A stretch of DNA of 64,000 bases, taken from positions 1-64,000 of the forward strand of contig DASZNC010000022.1 in assembly GCA_035551615.1 (NCBI GenBank), in the 5' to 3' direction. Both the position numbers and the translations under genes were made by a program. This stretch comes from JAKCDU01 sp035551615 (GTDB lineage: Bacteria > Actinomycetota > Acidimicrobiia > Acidimicrobiales > Palsa-688). Shown here piece by piece: positions 1-8,594 of the stretch (position 1 is the stretch's first letter; each line of letters starts with the position of its first letter). The notes under the pieces are model-generated. The model made no database searches and was not told where the DNA came from. It worked only from the letters and a program-made list of their open reading frames with translations.

Positions 1-453
1 GCACGTGAAGCTGACCGCCGCCGTGTAGGTCTGCCATATGCGCAGCACGGTCCCCGGCTGGCCGAGTACGGCGATCTCGTGACGGCCGGCCAGGCGGGCC
101 TTGCGGCCGTGGTACACGAAGGCGATGCCGGAGGCGATGGCGATCAGCAGGGTGATGACGACGATCCGGGCGGCCTGGTTGCCGACGGCGTGCGGTTGGT
201 CGCTGCCGCTGACCCGCCGGCCGATGAGCGACGCCAGGGTGGCGACGGTGACCACCGATGCGATCAGCCCGACGACGAAGGACAGGAAGGACGTGGTCAG
301 CATGTACACGACACCCGGCCGCAGGCCGGTGGGGTCGGGCTCCGACCGGCTGGCCACAACCACGACGATGAAGATGGCGCCCAGACCGACCGGGACGATC
401 AGCTCCAGGATGACCCCGAAGCCGAGCAGGCCGAAGACGCTGGAGATGCCCAT
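1..453 (-). CDS. Membrane protein of unknown function, C-terminus cut off by window edge
   Basis: An open frame of 151 codons runs from an ATG at 453 to the left edge without a stop. It encodes three strongly hydrophobic stretches (about residues 3-35, 47-77 and 95-113) separated by short charged loops, so it is an integral membrane protein of at least three spans. The ATG directly follows the TAG stop of the upstream hydrolase gene, so the two are probably co-transcribed and translationally coupled. I do not recognise the family; only the N-terminal part is visible. Confidence 0.7.
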   Translation of the reverse strand, partial: MGISSVFGLLGFGVILELIVPVGLGAIFIVVVVASRSEPDPTGLRPGVVYMLTTSFLSFVVGLIASVVTVATLASLIGRRVSGSDQPHAVGNQAARIVVITLLIAIASGIAFVYHGRKARLAGRHEIAVLGQPGTVLRIWQTYTAAVSFTC

Positions 454-1329
454 CTACGCCTTTCGGATGTTGGCGACGATCCGCTCGGCCGTCTCGGAGT
501 AGAGAGCGGGGGGGATGTCGTGACCGACCCCCTCCTGCATCCACAGCTCGGCGCCCGGGATGGCGGCGGCGGTGGCCTGGCCGCCCGAGGGTGCGACCAG
601 CGGATCGGCCGCCCCGTGGATCACCAGCGTGGGCACCCGGACCTGCCCCAGCGCCTCGGTCCGGTCCGGCTGGTTGACGATGGCCAGCATCTGGCGGCCC
701 ACCCCCTCCGGGTGGTTGGACCGCTCATAGGCGGAGCGGGCGTACTCCCGCACCCGGGCCTCGTCGGCCGGGTAGCCGGGGCTGCCGATCAGGGCGGTGG
801 CCCGCACGCCGGCCTCCTCCGCCTCGGCTGCGCTGGTCGGCGGGGCGGCCAGGAACATCTCGCCGACCAGCGCCGGATCGGGCTGGCCCACCCCCGGGTT
901 GCCGGTCGTGGACATGATCGAACACAGGGTGACGGTCTTGTCCGGGTGGCGGATGGCGAACGTCTGGGCGATCATGCCGCCCATCGACGCGCCAACGATG
1001 TGGGCGGCCCCGATACCGAGGGCGTCGAGCAGGCCAGCCGCGTCGTCGGCCATGTCGGCCAACGAGTAGGGCGCAGCCGGCATCTGGCCGGTCAGCATGG
1101 CGCTGGCCAGATCGGGCAGGCCGGCGTCGTCGAAGAAGGTCGACAGGCCGATGTCCCGGTTGTCGAAGCGGATGACCCGGAAACCCCGCCCGGTCAACTC
1201 GGCGACGAACTCCTCGCGCCACATGGTCATCTGGGCGCTCAGCCCCATGATGAGCAGGATGACCGGATCGTCCGGGCTCCCGTGCTCGTCGTATTCGATC
1301 TCGATCCCGTTGGCAGCGGCTTTGGGCAT
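454..1329 (-). CDS. Alpha/beta hydrolase
   Basis: A 291-residue single-domain alpha/beta hydrolase. The nucleophile elbow is GASMGGM (around residue 116), the acid is likely the Asp in HGAADPLV, and the His is in GVGHDIPP near the C-terminus; the oxyanion segment is LIMGLSAQ. The sequence resembles the esterase/hydrolase group that includes aclacinomycin methylesterase RdmC, but the substrate cannot be read from sequence. A TACCGT hexamer lies 6 nt before the ATG, which suggests a leaderless transcript. The next gene downstream begins immediately after the stop codon. Confidence 0.88.
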   Translation of the reverse strand: MPKAAANGIEIEYDEHGSPDDPVILLIMGLSAQMTMWREEFVAELTGRGFRVIRFDNRDIGLSTFFDDAGLPDLASAMLTGQMPAAPYSLADMADDAAGLLDALGIGAAHIVGASMGGMIAQTFAIRHPDKTVTLCSIMSTTGNPGVGQPDPALVGEMFLAAPPTSAAEAEEAGVRATALIGSPGYPADEARVREYARSAYERSNHPEGVGRQMLAIVNQPDRTEALGQVRVPTLVIHGAADPLVAPSGGQATAAAIPGAELWMQEGVGHDIPPALYSETAERIVANIRKA

Positions 1330-1335
1330 GCCGGG

Positions 1336-1341
1336 ACGGTA
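1336..1341 (-). promoter_or_regulatory. -10 element for leaderless hydrolase transcript
   Basis: The minus strand reads TACCGT and then 6 nt before the ATG at 1329. No Shine-Dalgarno sequence fits in this space, so transcription probably starts at the start codon. Confidence 0.5.
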
Positions 1342-1353
1342 GTGGCTACCGCC

Positions 1354-3324
1354 TCAACTGTGAAGCTTCTGATAAACGGCGTCAGCGACGCTGTCAGGAA
1401 GCCAGCTCAGCTCCTTCAGCGTCTCGACCGAAACCGCCTTCAGGGCGCGGGGTCCCCCGAGCTCCTTGACCAGGCGCTTGCGCCGGGTCGGCCCGAGTCC
1501 CGGGATGTCGTCCAGAATCGACGACGTCATGCGCCGGCCCCTCAGATTGCGGTGGTAGGTGATGGCGAAGCGGTGGGCCTCGTCGCGGATCTGCTGCAGC
1601 AGGTACAACGCCTCGGAGGTCCGGGGGATGCGGACGGGATCCGCCTGGCCGGGCAGGTACACCTCCTCGAACTGCTTGGCCAGGGACGCCGCCGGTATCT
1701 CCTCGTCGAGGCCCAGGTCCTCCAGCACCTTCACGGCCACACCCAGCTGACCTTTGCCACCGTCGACCAGGAGCAACTGGGGCGGGTAGGCGAACCGGCG
1801 CCGGCGGTCCTCGACCGGCTTCTCCCGCTCGATCAGGTAGGCGGTCAGCCGGCGGGTCAGGACCTCGCCCATGGCTGCGAAGTCGTCGTTCTGGTCAACC
1901 GTCTTGATCTTGAACTTGCGGTACTCCTGCGGCCGGGGCAGGCCGTCCTCCATGACCACCATGGAACCGACGTAGTCGGTGCCCTGCAAGTGGCTCATGT
2001 CGTAGCACTCGATCCGCAGCGGCGATTCCGGCAGCTCGAGGGCGTCCTGCAGGGCGTTGAGCGCCTTGGCCCGGGCGTTGTGGTCGGCCGCCCGCTTCAG
2101 CCGGTGGCGCACGAACTCCTCGCCGGCGTTCTTGGTCACCATCTCCAGGAGGGTCTTCTTGTCACCCCGCTGCGGCACCCGGACCTCGACGTGGGCGCCC
2201 TGGCGGGCCTCCGGATTGACACTCCGCTCCACCCGGTACCGGGCATTGACCGCCCACCACTCGATGTCGGTGGCGGTGGCGTCGCGACGGCGCGGGACGG
2301 CGGTCCCGTCGCCGCTGCGCAGCAGGGCCATCCAGTCCTGGATGGTCTCGGCGTCGTCGGGCACCTCGGGCACCAGCACCAGCGGCGGCACGCCGAGCGG
2401 GGCGTCGTCGTAGTGCTGTTCCAGGACCTGGAAGATCAGCTCCGGCTTGCTCAGATCCTCGACCTTGTCGACGATGAAACCCTTGCGGCCGACCACCCGG
2501 CCGCGGCGCACGTAGAAGACCTGGATGGCCGCCTCCAGCTCGTCCTCGACCATCCCGAAACAGTCCAGGTCCTCGGCCTTCTCGGTGACCATCTGCTGTT
2601 TCTCGATGGCCTTGCGCACGGCCGTCAGGCGGTCCCGGAGCCGGCCCGCCTTCTCGTACTCGAGGCGATCGGCCGCCTCTCGCATCTCCTGCTCCAGCTT
2701 GCGGACGACCGGCTGGGTGTCGCCGTCGAGGAAGGTCAGCAACTCGTCGACCAGGTGGTCGTACTCCTCCTTGGCGATCTCCTGGACGCACGGCCCCGAG
2801 CACTTCTCGATGTGGAACAGCAGGCAGGGCCGGCCCAGCCGCTCGTGGTTGCGGAACTTGATGTCGCTGCACGTCCGGATCGGGAAGGTCCGGGTCAAAG
2901 AGTCGAGCGTCTCGCGGATGGCATAGGCGTGGGCATAGGGCCCGAAATAGCGGCTGCCCTTGTCCTTGGCCCCCCGTCGGACCATGGCCCGGGGCCACTC
3001 GTCGCCGACCGTGACGGCCAGGAACGGGTACGACTTGTCGTCGCGGAGGCGGACGTTGAAGCGGGGCTTGTGCTGCTTGATCAGGCTGTACTCGAGCATC
3101 AGCGCCTCGACGTCGTTGCGGACCTGGATCCACTCGACCGACTCGGCGTTGGCCACCATCTGGGCGGTGCGGGGCAGCAGATTGGCCGGGTTCTGGAAGT
3201 AGTTGGACAGCCGGCTGCGCAGCGACTTGGCCTTCCCCACGTAGATCACCCGCCCGTCGCGGTCCCGGAACTGGTACGAACCGGGGGCGTCGGGGATGGT
3301 CCCGGAAGGGGGGCGCTGAAGCAT
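1354..3324 (-). CDS. uvrC: UvrABC excinuclease subunit C
   Basis: UvrC makes the dual incisions 3' and 5' of a DNA lesion in nucleotide excision repair. The 656-residue protein has the full family order: GIY-YIG nuclease at the N-terminus (GSYQF and VIYVGKA), a conserved Cys-rich stretch (CLLFHIEKCSGPC), the UVR domain that contacts UvrB (LEYEKAGRLRDRL), the RNase H-like endonuclease (IECYDMSHLQGTDYVGSMV) and a C-terminal helix-hairpin-helix (IPGLGPTRRKRL). The frame stays open further upstream, but homology starts just after the ATG at 3324, so I chose that start. uvrA and uvrB lie within the next 9 kb. Confidence 0.97.
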   Translation of the reverse strand: MLQRPPSGTIPDAPGSYQFRDRDGRVIYVGKAKSLRSRLSNYFQNPANLLPRTAQMVANAESVEWIQVRNDVEALMLEYSLIKQHKPRFNVRLRDDKSYPFLAVTVGDEWPRAMVRRGAKDKGSRYFGPYAHAYAIRETLDSLTRTFPIRTCSDIKFRNHERLGRPCLLFHIEKCSGPCVQEIAKEEYDHLVDELLTFLDGDTQPVVRKLEQEMREAADRLEYEKAGRLRDRLTAVRKAIEKQQMVTEKAEDLDCFGMVEDELEAAIQVFYVRRGRVVGRKGFIVDKVEDLSKPELIFQVLEQHYDDAPLGVPPLVLVPEVPDDAETIQDWMALLRSGDGTAVPRRRDATATDIEWWAVNARYRVERSVNPEARQGAHVEVRVPQRGDKKTLLEMVTKNAGEEFVRHRLKRAADHNARAKALNALQDALELPESPLRIECYDMSHLQGTDYVGSMVVMEDGLPRPQEYRKFKIKTVDQNDDFAAMGEVLTRRLTAYLIEREKPVEDRRRRFAYPPQLLLVDGGKGQLGVAVKVLEDLGLDEEIPAASLAKQFEEVYLPGQADPVRIPRTSEALYLLQQIRDEAHRFAITYHRNLRGRRMTSSILDDIPGLGPTRRKRLVKELGGPRALKAVSVETLKELSWLPDSVADAVYQKLHS

Positions 3325-3411
3325 CGGTTCGATTGTGCCGGATGGAACGCGGGTACCTGCGGGAGCCGCCGGCGGTGGGGTGGGGGGCTGGTCGGGCCAG
3401 GGCGAGAGTCG

Positions 3412-3496
3412 AACTCTGTTACTTTTCGCCAACTTTGTTGCGCGAGGGCAGACAAGTGGCTCGGATCCGACAAAGTTGTGAACTCGTAACAGAGTT
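3412..3496. repeat. 85-bp four-box palindromic element, copy A
   Basis: Boxes AACTCTGTTA (3412-3421) and AACTTTGTTG (3431-3440) read forward; CGACAAAGTT (3468-3477) and TAACAGAGTT (3487-3496) are their inverted partners. The 9-27-9 bp spacing is identical to the two other copies in this window (22588 and 63254). The outer arms are a perfect 11-bp inverted repeat. The element lies between the divergent uvrC and nadA genes and is richer in A+T than its surroundings. Confidence 0.85.
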
Positions 3497-3661
3497 GGCG
3501 CGGCTCGCACCCGGCGCAGGGCGTCGGCGCGGCATATGCTGTAGGTGCCGGCCCGGAATCCGGCCACATATCCCCCTCGAAGGTCGACATCCCCGCGGAT
3601 GGGCGCCCGGGCTGTCCCCGCCGACCGCAGTATCGAGGTCTCTCCTTACCGGAGGTCCGAA

Positions 3662-4771
3662 ATGCTCCGTCTGCAGGCCCCTCTCGCCGAGGGCTATTCG
3701 ACAACCACACCCGAGGATCTCTCGTCGCGCATCGCCGCCGCCAAAGCGGAGCTGGGCGACCGGCTCATGATCCTCGGCCACCACTACCAGCGCGACGAGG
3801 TGATGGCCTGGGCCGATGCCCGGGGCGACTCGTTCGGCCTGTCCCGGCTGGCCGCGGCATCGAAGGCCGACTTCGTGGTGTTCTGCGGGGTGCACTTCAT
3901 GGCCGAATCGGCCGACGTGCTGACCGGCCCCGACCAGCAGGTGATCCTGCCCGACCTGAACGCCGGCTGCTCCATGGCCGACATGGCCGATCTGGACGAG
4001 GTCGAGGAGGCCTGGGACAGCCTGGCCGCGGTGACCGACGTCGAGGCCATCGTCCCCATCACCTACATGAACTCGTCCGCCGCCCTGAAGGCGTTCGTCG
4101 GCCGCCATGGGGGCGCCGTGTGCACGTCCTCCAATGCCCGCCAGATCCTCACTTGGGCCCTCGACCAGCACGGCCCGGACACCAAGGTCCTCTTCTTCCC
4201 CGACCAGCACCTGGGCCGCAATACCGCTTATCAGCTCGGTTTCGGTGCCGGGGACATGGCCGTCTGGGATCCCCGCCGGGATCTGGGCGGTCTCGACGAG
4301 GCCACGGTCAAAGGATCACGCTTCCTCCTATGGAAGGGCCACTGCTCGGTGCACCAGCGGTTCCGGCCGGCCCACATAGAGGCATTCCGGGCCGCCCATC
4401 CCGACGGCGTCGTGATCGTCCACCCGGAGTGCAGCCACGAGGTGGTGGAGCTGGCCGATCAGGTGGGCAGCACCGACTTCATCATCGCCACCGTCGAGCG
4501 GATCGAGAAGGAGCAGCCGGGGGCGCACATCTCCATCGCCACCGAGATCCACCTGGTGCAGCGGCTGGCGGCCGAGCACCCGACCGTCCACATCGAGTCC
4601 CTGGATCCCCTGATCTGTCCGTGCTCGACCATGTTCCGCATCGACGCCGCCCACCTGGCGTGGGTGCTCGAGGAACTGGTCGCCGGCCGGGTGGTCAACC
4701 GGATCACCGTCGACGACGCCACCGCCGGGTGGGCCCGGGTGGCCCTGCAGCGCATGCTCGAAATCAGCTAA
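3662..4771 (+). CDS. nadA: Quinolinate synthase
   Basis: NadA condenses iminoaspartate with dihydroxyacetone phosphate to quinolinate, the first dedicated intermediate of de novo NAD synthesis, using a [4Fe-4S] cluster. The 369-residue protein shows the three pseudo-repeats with their cluster cysteines: FCGVHFMAESADVL, HPECSHEVVEL and LICPCSTMFRI; the N-terminus has LGHHYQRDEV. The ATG at 3662 is preceded by GGAGG at ideal spacing, so the open 39 codons further upstream are left out. The stop codon overlaps the stop of the convergent methyltransferase by 4 bp. nadB and nadC are not adjacent here. Confidence 0.96.
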   Translation: MLRLQAPLAEGYSTTTPEDLSSRIAAAKAELGDRLMILGHHYQRDEVMAWADARGDSFGLSRLAAASKADFVVFCGVHFMAESADVLTGPDQQVILPDLNAGCSMADMADLDEVEEAWDSLAAVTDVEAIVPITYMNSSAALKAFVGRHGGAVCTSSNARQILTWALDQHGPDTKVLFFPDQHLGRNTAYQLGFGAGDMAVWDPRRDLGGLDEATVKGSRFLLWKGHCSVHQRFRPAHIEAFRAAHPDGVVIVHPECSHEVVELADQVGSTDFIIATVERIEKEQPGAHISIATEIHLVQRLAAEHPTVHIESLDPLICPCSTMFRIDAAHLAWVLEELVAGRVVNRITVDDATAGWARVALQRMLEIS

Positions 4772-5577
4772 GCCCGGGCGGCGGTGAATATCTGAAACGC
4801 CAGTGGGGCGGCGATGCGCCCGTCCCCGGTGGCGAGCGGTGCGAGCCGCTCCTCGACTGCATCCATGGCGGCGCGGCGGCGCGATACCGGTATGGCCCGG
4901 AACTCCAACTCCCCCTCGTCGAACAGGGCGACGCGGTCGACCACCGCCTCCTGCCGGTACGGGTGGCACGCCACCGCCGACCAACCGGCCTCCTCGAGCA
5001 GGTCGCTGGTGTAGGCCGCATCGCCGAACACGAACGGCCCGGTCGTGCTCCGGCCGGGCCCGGGCTCGGGCGCCGGTGGGGCGAAGCGGGCCAGGACGGC
5101 CCCCACGTTCCACGGGTTCAGGGCGCCGTCCTGCCAGCAGGCGAACGCCAGGCGGCCGCCGGGGGCGGTCTGGGCGGCCAGGCGGGTGAAGGCCCGGACC
5201 GGTTCGTCGAAGAACATCACCCCGAACTGGCTGGTAACCGCGTCGAACGGGGCGCCGGCCACGTCGGCCGCCTGGACGTCGGTCCGCACGAACGTCACGT
5301 TGCCGGCCTGGGCATCGGCCGCCCGCCGGGTGGCCAGCTCCACCAGCTGGCGGGAGATGTCGGCCCCGACCACCCGCCCGGCGGCTCCGACGGCGGCCGC
5401 CATCTCCAGGGTGGCCAGTCCCCCACCGGAGCCGACGTCGAGGATCCGTTCCCCCGGGGCCGGGGCCAGGTGTCGCAGGAGGAACCCGGTCACCGACGAC
5501 GTCAGCCGTTCCCGGCGGGGCCAGATGCCGGTCCAGAAGTCGTCGTTCCAGCGGCCCTCCTCGGCGGCGCTGCCCAT
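4768..5577 (-). CDS. Class I SAM-dependent methyltransferase
   Basis: A 269-residue Rossmann-fold methyltransferase of the UbiE/COQ5-like class. SAM-binding motif I is ILDVGSGGGLATLEMA (around residue 43), followed by the acidic residue of motif II in VVGADISRQLVELA and a motif IV-like FDAVTSQFGVMFF. The acceptor substrate is unknown. The ATG overlaps the uvrA stop codon (TGATG), so it is translated as the second gene of a uvrA operon. Whether it has a role in repair is not shown. It converges on nadA with a 4-bp overlap. Confidence 0.9.
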   Translation of the reverse strand: MGSAAEEGRWNDDFWTGIWPRRERLTSSVTGFLLRHLAPAPGERILDVGSGGGLATLEMAAAVGAAGRVVGADISRQLVELATRRAADAQAGNVTFVRTDVQAADVAGAPFDAVTSQFGVMFFDEPVRAFTRLAAQTAPGGRLAFACWQDGALNPWNVGAVLARFAPPAPEPGPGRSTTGPFVFGDAAYTSDLLEEAGWSAVACHPYRQEAVVDRVALFDEGELEFRAIPVSRRRAAMDAVEERLAPLATGDGRIAAPLAFQIFTAARA

Positions 5578-8465
5578 CAGGTGGCGAGCAGCGGTTCGAG
5601 GAAGCGGCCGGTGTGCGACTCCCTGGTCTTGGCCACCTTCTCGGGCGTGCCCTCGACGACCACCCGGCCGCCGCCGTCGCCGCCCTCGGGGCCCAGGTCG
5701 ATGAGCCAGTCGGCCGTCTTGATCACATCCAGGTTGTGTTCGATGACCAGCACGGAGTTGCCCTGGTCGACCAGCCGGGACAGCACCGCCAGCAGCTTGC
5801 GGATGTCCTCGAAGTGGAGGCCGGTGGTCGGCTCGTCCAGCACGTAGATGGTGTGGCCGGTCGACCGCTTGGACAGCTCCGAGGCCAGCTTGATCCGCTG
5901 CGCCTCGCCCCCCGACAGGGTGGGGGCGGGCTGGCCCAGGCGCACGTAGCCCAGACCGACGTCGACCAGCGTCTGCATGTGACGGGCGATGGGCGGCTGG
6001 TTGGCGAAGAACTCTAGGGCCTCCTCGCACGGCATCTCCAGGACCTCGGAGATGTTCTTGCCCTTGAAGGCGATATCGAGGGTGTCGCGGTTGTAGCGGG
6101 CTCCCTTGCACACCTCGCACGGGACGTACACGTCGGGTAGGAAGTGCATCTCGATCTTGATGGTGCCGTCGCCCGAGCACGCCTCGCAGCGCCCACCTTT
6201 GACATTGAACGAGAACCGGCCCGGCTGGTAGCCGCGCACCTTGGCCTCCGTGGTCGTGGAGAACAGCCGCCGGATGTGGTCGAAAACCCCCGTGTAGGTC
6301 GCCGGGTTGGAACGGGGCGTCCGACCGATGGGCGACTGGTCGATGCTGATGACCTTGTCCAGCTGGTCGATGCCCTCGACCCTGGTGTGGCGGCCGGGCA
6401 CCTCCTTGGACCGGTAGATCTTCTGCATCAGCGCCCGCAGGAGGATGTCGTTGACCAGCGTCGACTTGCCCGACCCGGACACGCCGGTCACCGCCACCAT
6501 GCAGCCCAGCGGGAACTCGACGTCAACCCCCTTCAAATTGTGCTCGCGCGCCCCTTTGACCTTGACATAGCCCTTCGGCTCGCGCCGCAGGGCCGGTATC
6601 GGTATCTCCCGCTTACGGGTCAGGTACTGGCCGGTGAGCGAGTGCTTGCTCTTCAGCAGATCGGCGACCGAGCCGGACACCACCACCTGACCGCCGTGCT
6701 CGCCGGCGCCGGGCCCGATGTCGACGACGTGGTCGGCCACCTTGATGGTGTCCTCGTCGTGTTCGACCACGATCACCGTGTTGCCCAGGTCGCGCAGGCG
6801 GATGAGGGTCTCGATCAGCTTGTGGTTGTCCCGCTGGTGCAGACCGATGGACGGCTCGTCCAGGACGTAGAGGACACCGACCAGGCCGCTGCCGATCTGG
6901 GACGCCAAGCGGATGCGCTGGGCCTCGCCGCCGGCCAGGGTGGCGGCCGACCGGTTGAGCGACAGGTAGTCGAGGCCGACGTCGAGCAGGAACTGCATGC
7001 GGGCCCGGATCTCCTTCAGCACCCGGTCGGCGATCAGGTGGTCGCGCTCGGACAGCTCCAGCGCCTCCATGACGCCGGTGGCGTGGCGGAGGGACAGGTC
7101 GCACAGCTCGAACAGGTTCTTGCCGGCCACCGTCACGGCCAGGCTCTCCGGCTTCAGGCGGGCGCCGAGGCACACCGGGCACGGCACCTCCCGCATGTAG
7201 CCCTCGATGGTCTCGCGGGCGTAGTCGGAGTCGGCCTCGGTGTGCCGGCGGGCCAGCCACGGGACCACGCCCTCGAAGTGGGTGTCGTAGGACCGCACCC
7301 GGCCGTAGCGGTTGCGGTACTGGACGTGGACCTTCTTGGTGCCGGTGCCGTACAGGACCGTCTTCTGGTCGGCCTTCTTCAGCTTGGCCCACGGGTCGTC
7401 GGTGGAGAAGCCCCCGGCCAGGGCGACCGCGTCCAGCACCCGGGCGAAGTACTCGCCCCGGTTGCCGCCCCATGGGGCGATGGCCCCGTCAGTGATGCTG
7501 AGATCCGGGTCGGGGACGACCAGTTCGGGGTCCACCTCGAACTTGGTGCCCAGACCGTCGCAGTTCGGACAGGCGCCGTAGGGCGAGTTGAAGCTGAAGT
7601 TACGGGGGGCCAGCTCGTCGAACGACCGGCCGCACGTCGGGCAGGCCAGGTGCTGGCTGAATGTGAGGACCTCCTCGTCGCCGTCGCCCTCCCGGGGCAC
7701 CAGCTGCACCTCGGCCACCCCCTCGGCCAGCCGCAGGGCGGTCTCCAGCGAGTCGGTCAACCGGCGCTCGATCCCCTCCCGCTTGACCAGCCGGTCGACC
7801 ACCACCTCGATGGTGTGCATCTCGTAGCGGGCCAGCTTGGGCGGGTCCGACAGCTCGTGGATCTCCCCGTCGATACGGGCCCGGGCGTAGCCTTGGCCGG
7901 CCAGCTCGTCGAGCAGGCTCTGGTACTCGCCCTTGCGGCCCCGGACCACCGGGGCCAGGACCTGGAAACGGACGCCGTCGGGCAGTTCCAGGATGCGGTC
8001 GACGATCTGCTGCGGCGTCTGGCGCTGAACGACGGTCCCGTCGAACGGGCAGTGGGGTACGCCGACCCGGGCGTAGAGCAAACGCAGGTAATCGTAGATC
8101 TCGGTGATGGTGCCGACCGTCGACCGCGGGTTGCGCGACGCCGACTTCTGATCGATCGAGATGGCCGGCGACAAGCCCTCTATGAAGTCGACATCCGGCT
8201 TGTCCATCTGCCCGAGGAACTGCCGGGCGTAGGAGGACAGCGACTCGACGTACCGGCGCTGGCCCTCGGCGTAGATGGTGTCGAACGCCAGGGAGCTCTT
8301 GCCCGACCCGGACAGGCCGGTGAACACGATCAGCCGGTCGCGCGGCAGGTCCAGCGAGATGTTCTTGAGATTGTGCTCGCGAGCACCCCGCACGATCAGT
8401 TTGTCGGCCAGACTCCCCTTGCCAGAGCGCGCTTTGGCTTTCCCCGGCTCCACCCTCGACGGCAT
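5577..8465 (-). CDS. uvrA: UvrABC excinuclease subunit A
   Basis: UvrA is the ABC-family ATPase dimer that recognises distorted DNA and loads UvrB. The 962-residue protein has two ABC modules: Walker A GLSGSGKSS near the N-terminus with IYAEGQRRYVESLSSYARQF, and a second Walker A GVSGSGKST. It has both zinc-binding regions (CPTCGRSFDEL...CPNC and CEACSGDGTIKI...CEVC) and two signature/Walker B regions (LAGGEAQRIRLASQIG and LSGGEAQRIKLASEL, followed by YVLDEPS/YVLDEPT). A perfect SOS box sits just upstream of its -10 element. Confidence 0.98.
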   Translation of the reverse strand: MPSRVEPGKAKARSGKGSLADKLIVRGAREHNLKNISLDLPRDRLIVFTGLSGSGKSSLAFDTIYAEGQRRYVESLSSYARQFLGQMDKPDVDFIEGLSPAISIDQKSASRNPRSTVGTITEIYDYLRLLYARVGVPHCPFDGTVVQRQTPQQIVDRILELPDGVRFQVLAPVVRGRKGEYQSLLDELAGQGYARARIDGEIHELSDPPKLARYEMHTIEVVVDRLVKREGIERRLTDSLETALRLAEGVAEVQLVPREGDGDEEVLTFSQHLACPTCGRSFDELAPRNFSFNSPYGACPNCDGLGTKFEVDPELVVPDPDLSITDGAIAPWGGNRGEYFARVLDAVALAGGFSTDDPWAKLKKADQKTVLYGTGTKKVHVQYRNRYGRVRSYDTHFEGVVPWLARRHTEADSDYARETIEGYMREVPCPVCLGARLKPESLAVTVAGKNLFELCDLSLRHATGVMEALELSERDHLIADRVLKEIRARMQFLLDVGLDYLSLNRSAATLAGGEAQRIRLASQIGSGLVGVLYVLDEPSIGLHQRDNHKLIETLIRLRDLGNTVIVVEHDEDTIKVADHVVDIGPGAGEHGGQVVVSGSVADLLKSKHSLTGQYLTRKREIPIPALRREPKGYVKVKGAREHNLKGVDVEFPLGCMVAVTGVSGSGKSTLVNDILLRALMQKIYRSKEVPGRHTRVEGIDQLDKVISIDQSPIGRTPRSNPATYTGVFDHIRRLFSTTTEAKVRGYQPGRFSFNVKGGRCEACSGDGTIKIEMHFLPDVYVPCEVCKGARYNRDTLDIAFKGKNISEVLEMPCEEALEFFANQPPIARHMQTLVDVGLGYVRLGQPAPTLSGGEAQRIKLASELSKRSTGHTIYVLDEPTTGLHFEDIRKLLAVLSRLVDQGNSVLVIEHNLDVIKTADWLIDLGPEGGDGGGRVVVEGTPEKVAKTRESHTGRFLEPLLAT

Positions 8466-8471
8466 CTGTCC

Positions 8472-8477
8472 AGGGTA
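8472..8477 (-). promoter_or_regulatory. -10 element of uvrA (leaderless)
   Basis: The minus strand reads TACCCT followed by 6 nt and the ATG at 8465. The SOS box ends 4 nt upstream of this hexamer, as expected for a repressor that blocks RNA polymerase. Confidence 0.6.
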
Positions 8478-8481
8478 CCGC

Positions 8482-8495
8482 CGAACAGGTGTTCG
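8482..8495. promoter_or_regulatory. LexA-type SOS box of uvrA
   Basis: CGAACAGGTGTTCG matches the Gram-positive/actinobacterial LexA consensus CGAACRNRYGTTCG at every position. It lies 17 bp upstream of the uvrA start and directly upstream of the -10 element, so LexA would repress uvrA until DNA damage. It is also in the shared upstream region of the divergent ndh gene, but about 100 bp from that start. Confidence 0.85.
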
Positions 8496-8594
8496 GTGTG
8501 CGACCGGAGGCGGGCCGACGGCCCCGGTTCAGATGCACTTGTGTCGTTGGGCACAGCGGGACGGGAAAATTGCCCTTTTGGGTAATACTCGGGC

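Noticed and set aside
79..3489. Very long open frames opposite uvrC, uvrA, rpsA and other genes
   Set aside because: They are antisense shadows caused by high GC content: rich in Gly, Arg, Asp and His, without domains or ribosome-binding sites, and they run across real gene boundaries.
3412..3496. Reading copy A as a LexA operator for uvrC
   Set aside because: GAAC-TCT-GTT has a 3-bp instead of 4-bp spacer, and the same element occurs at loci unrelated to DNA repair.
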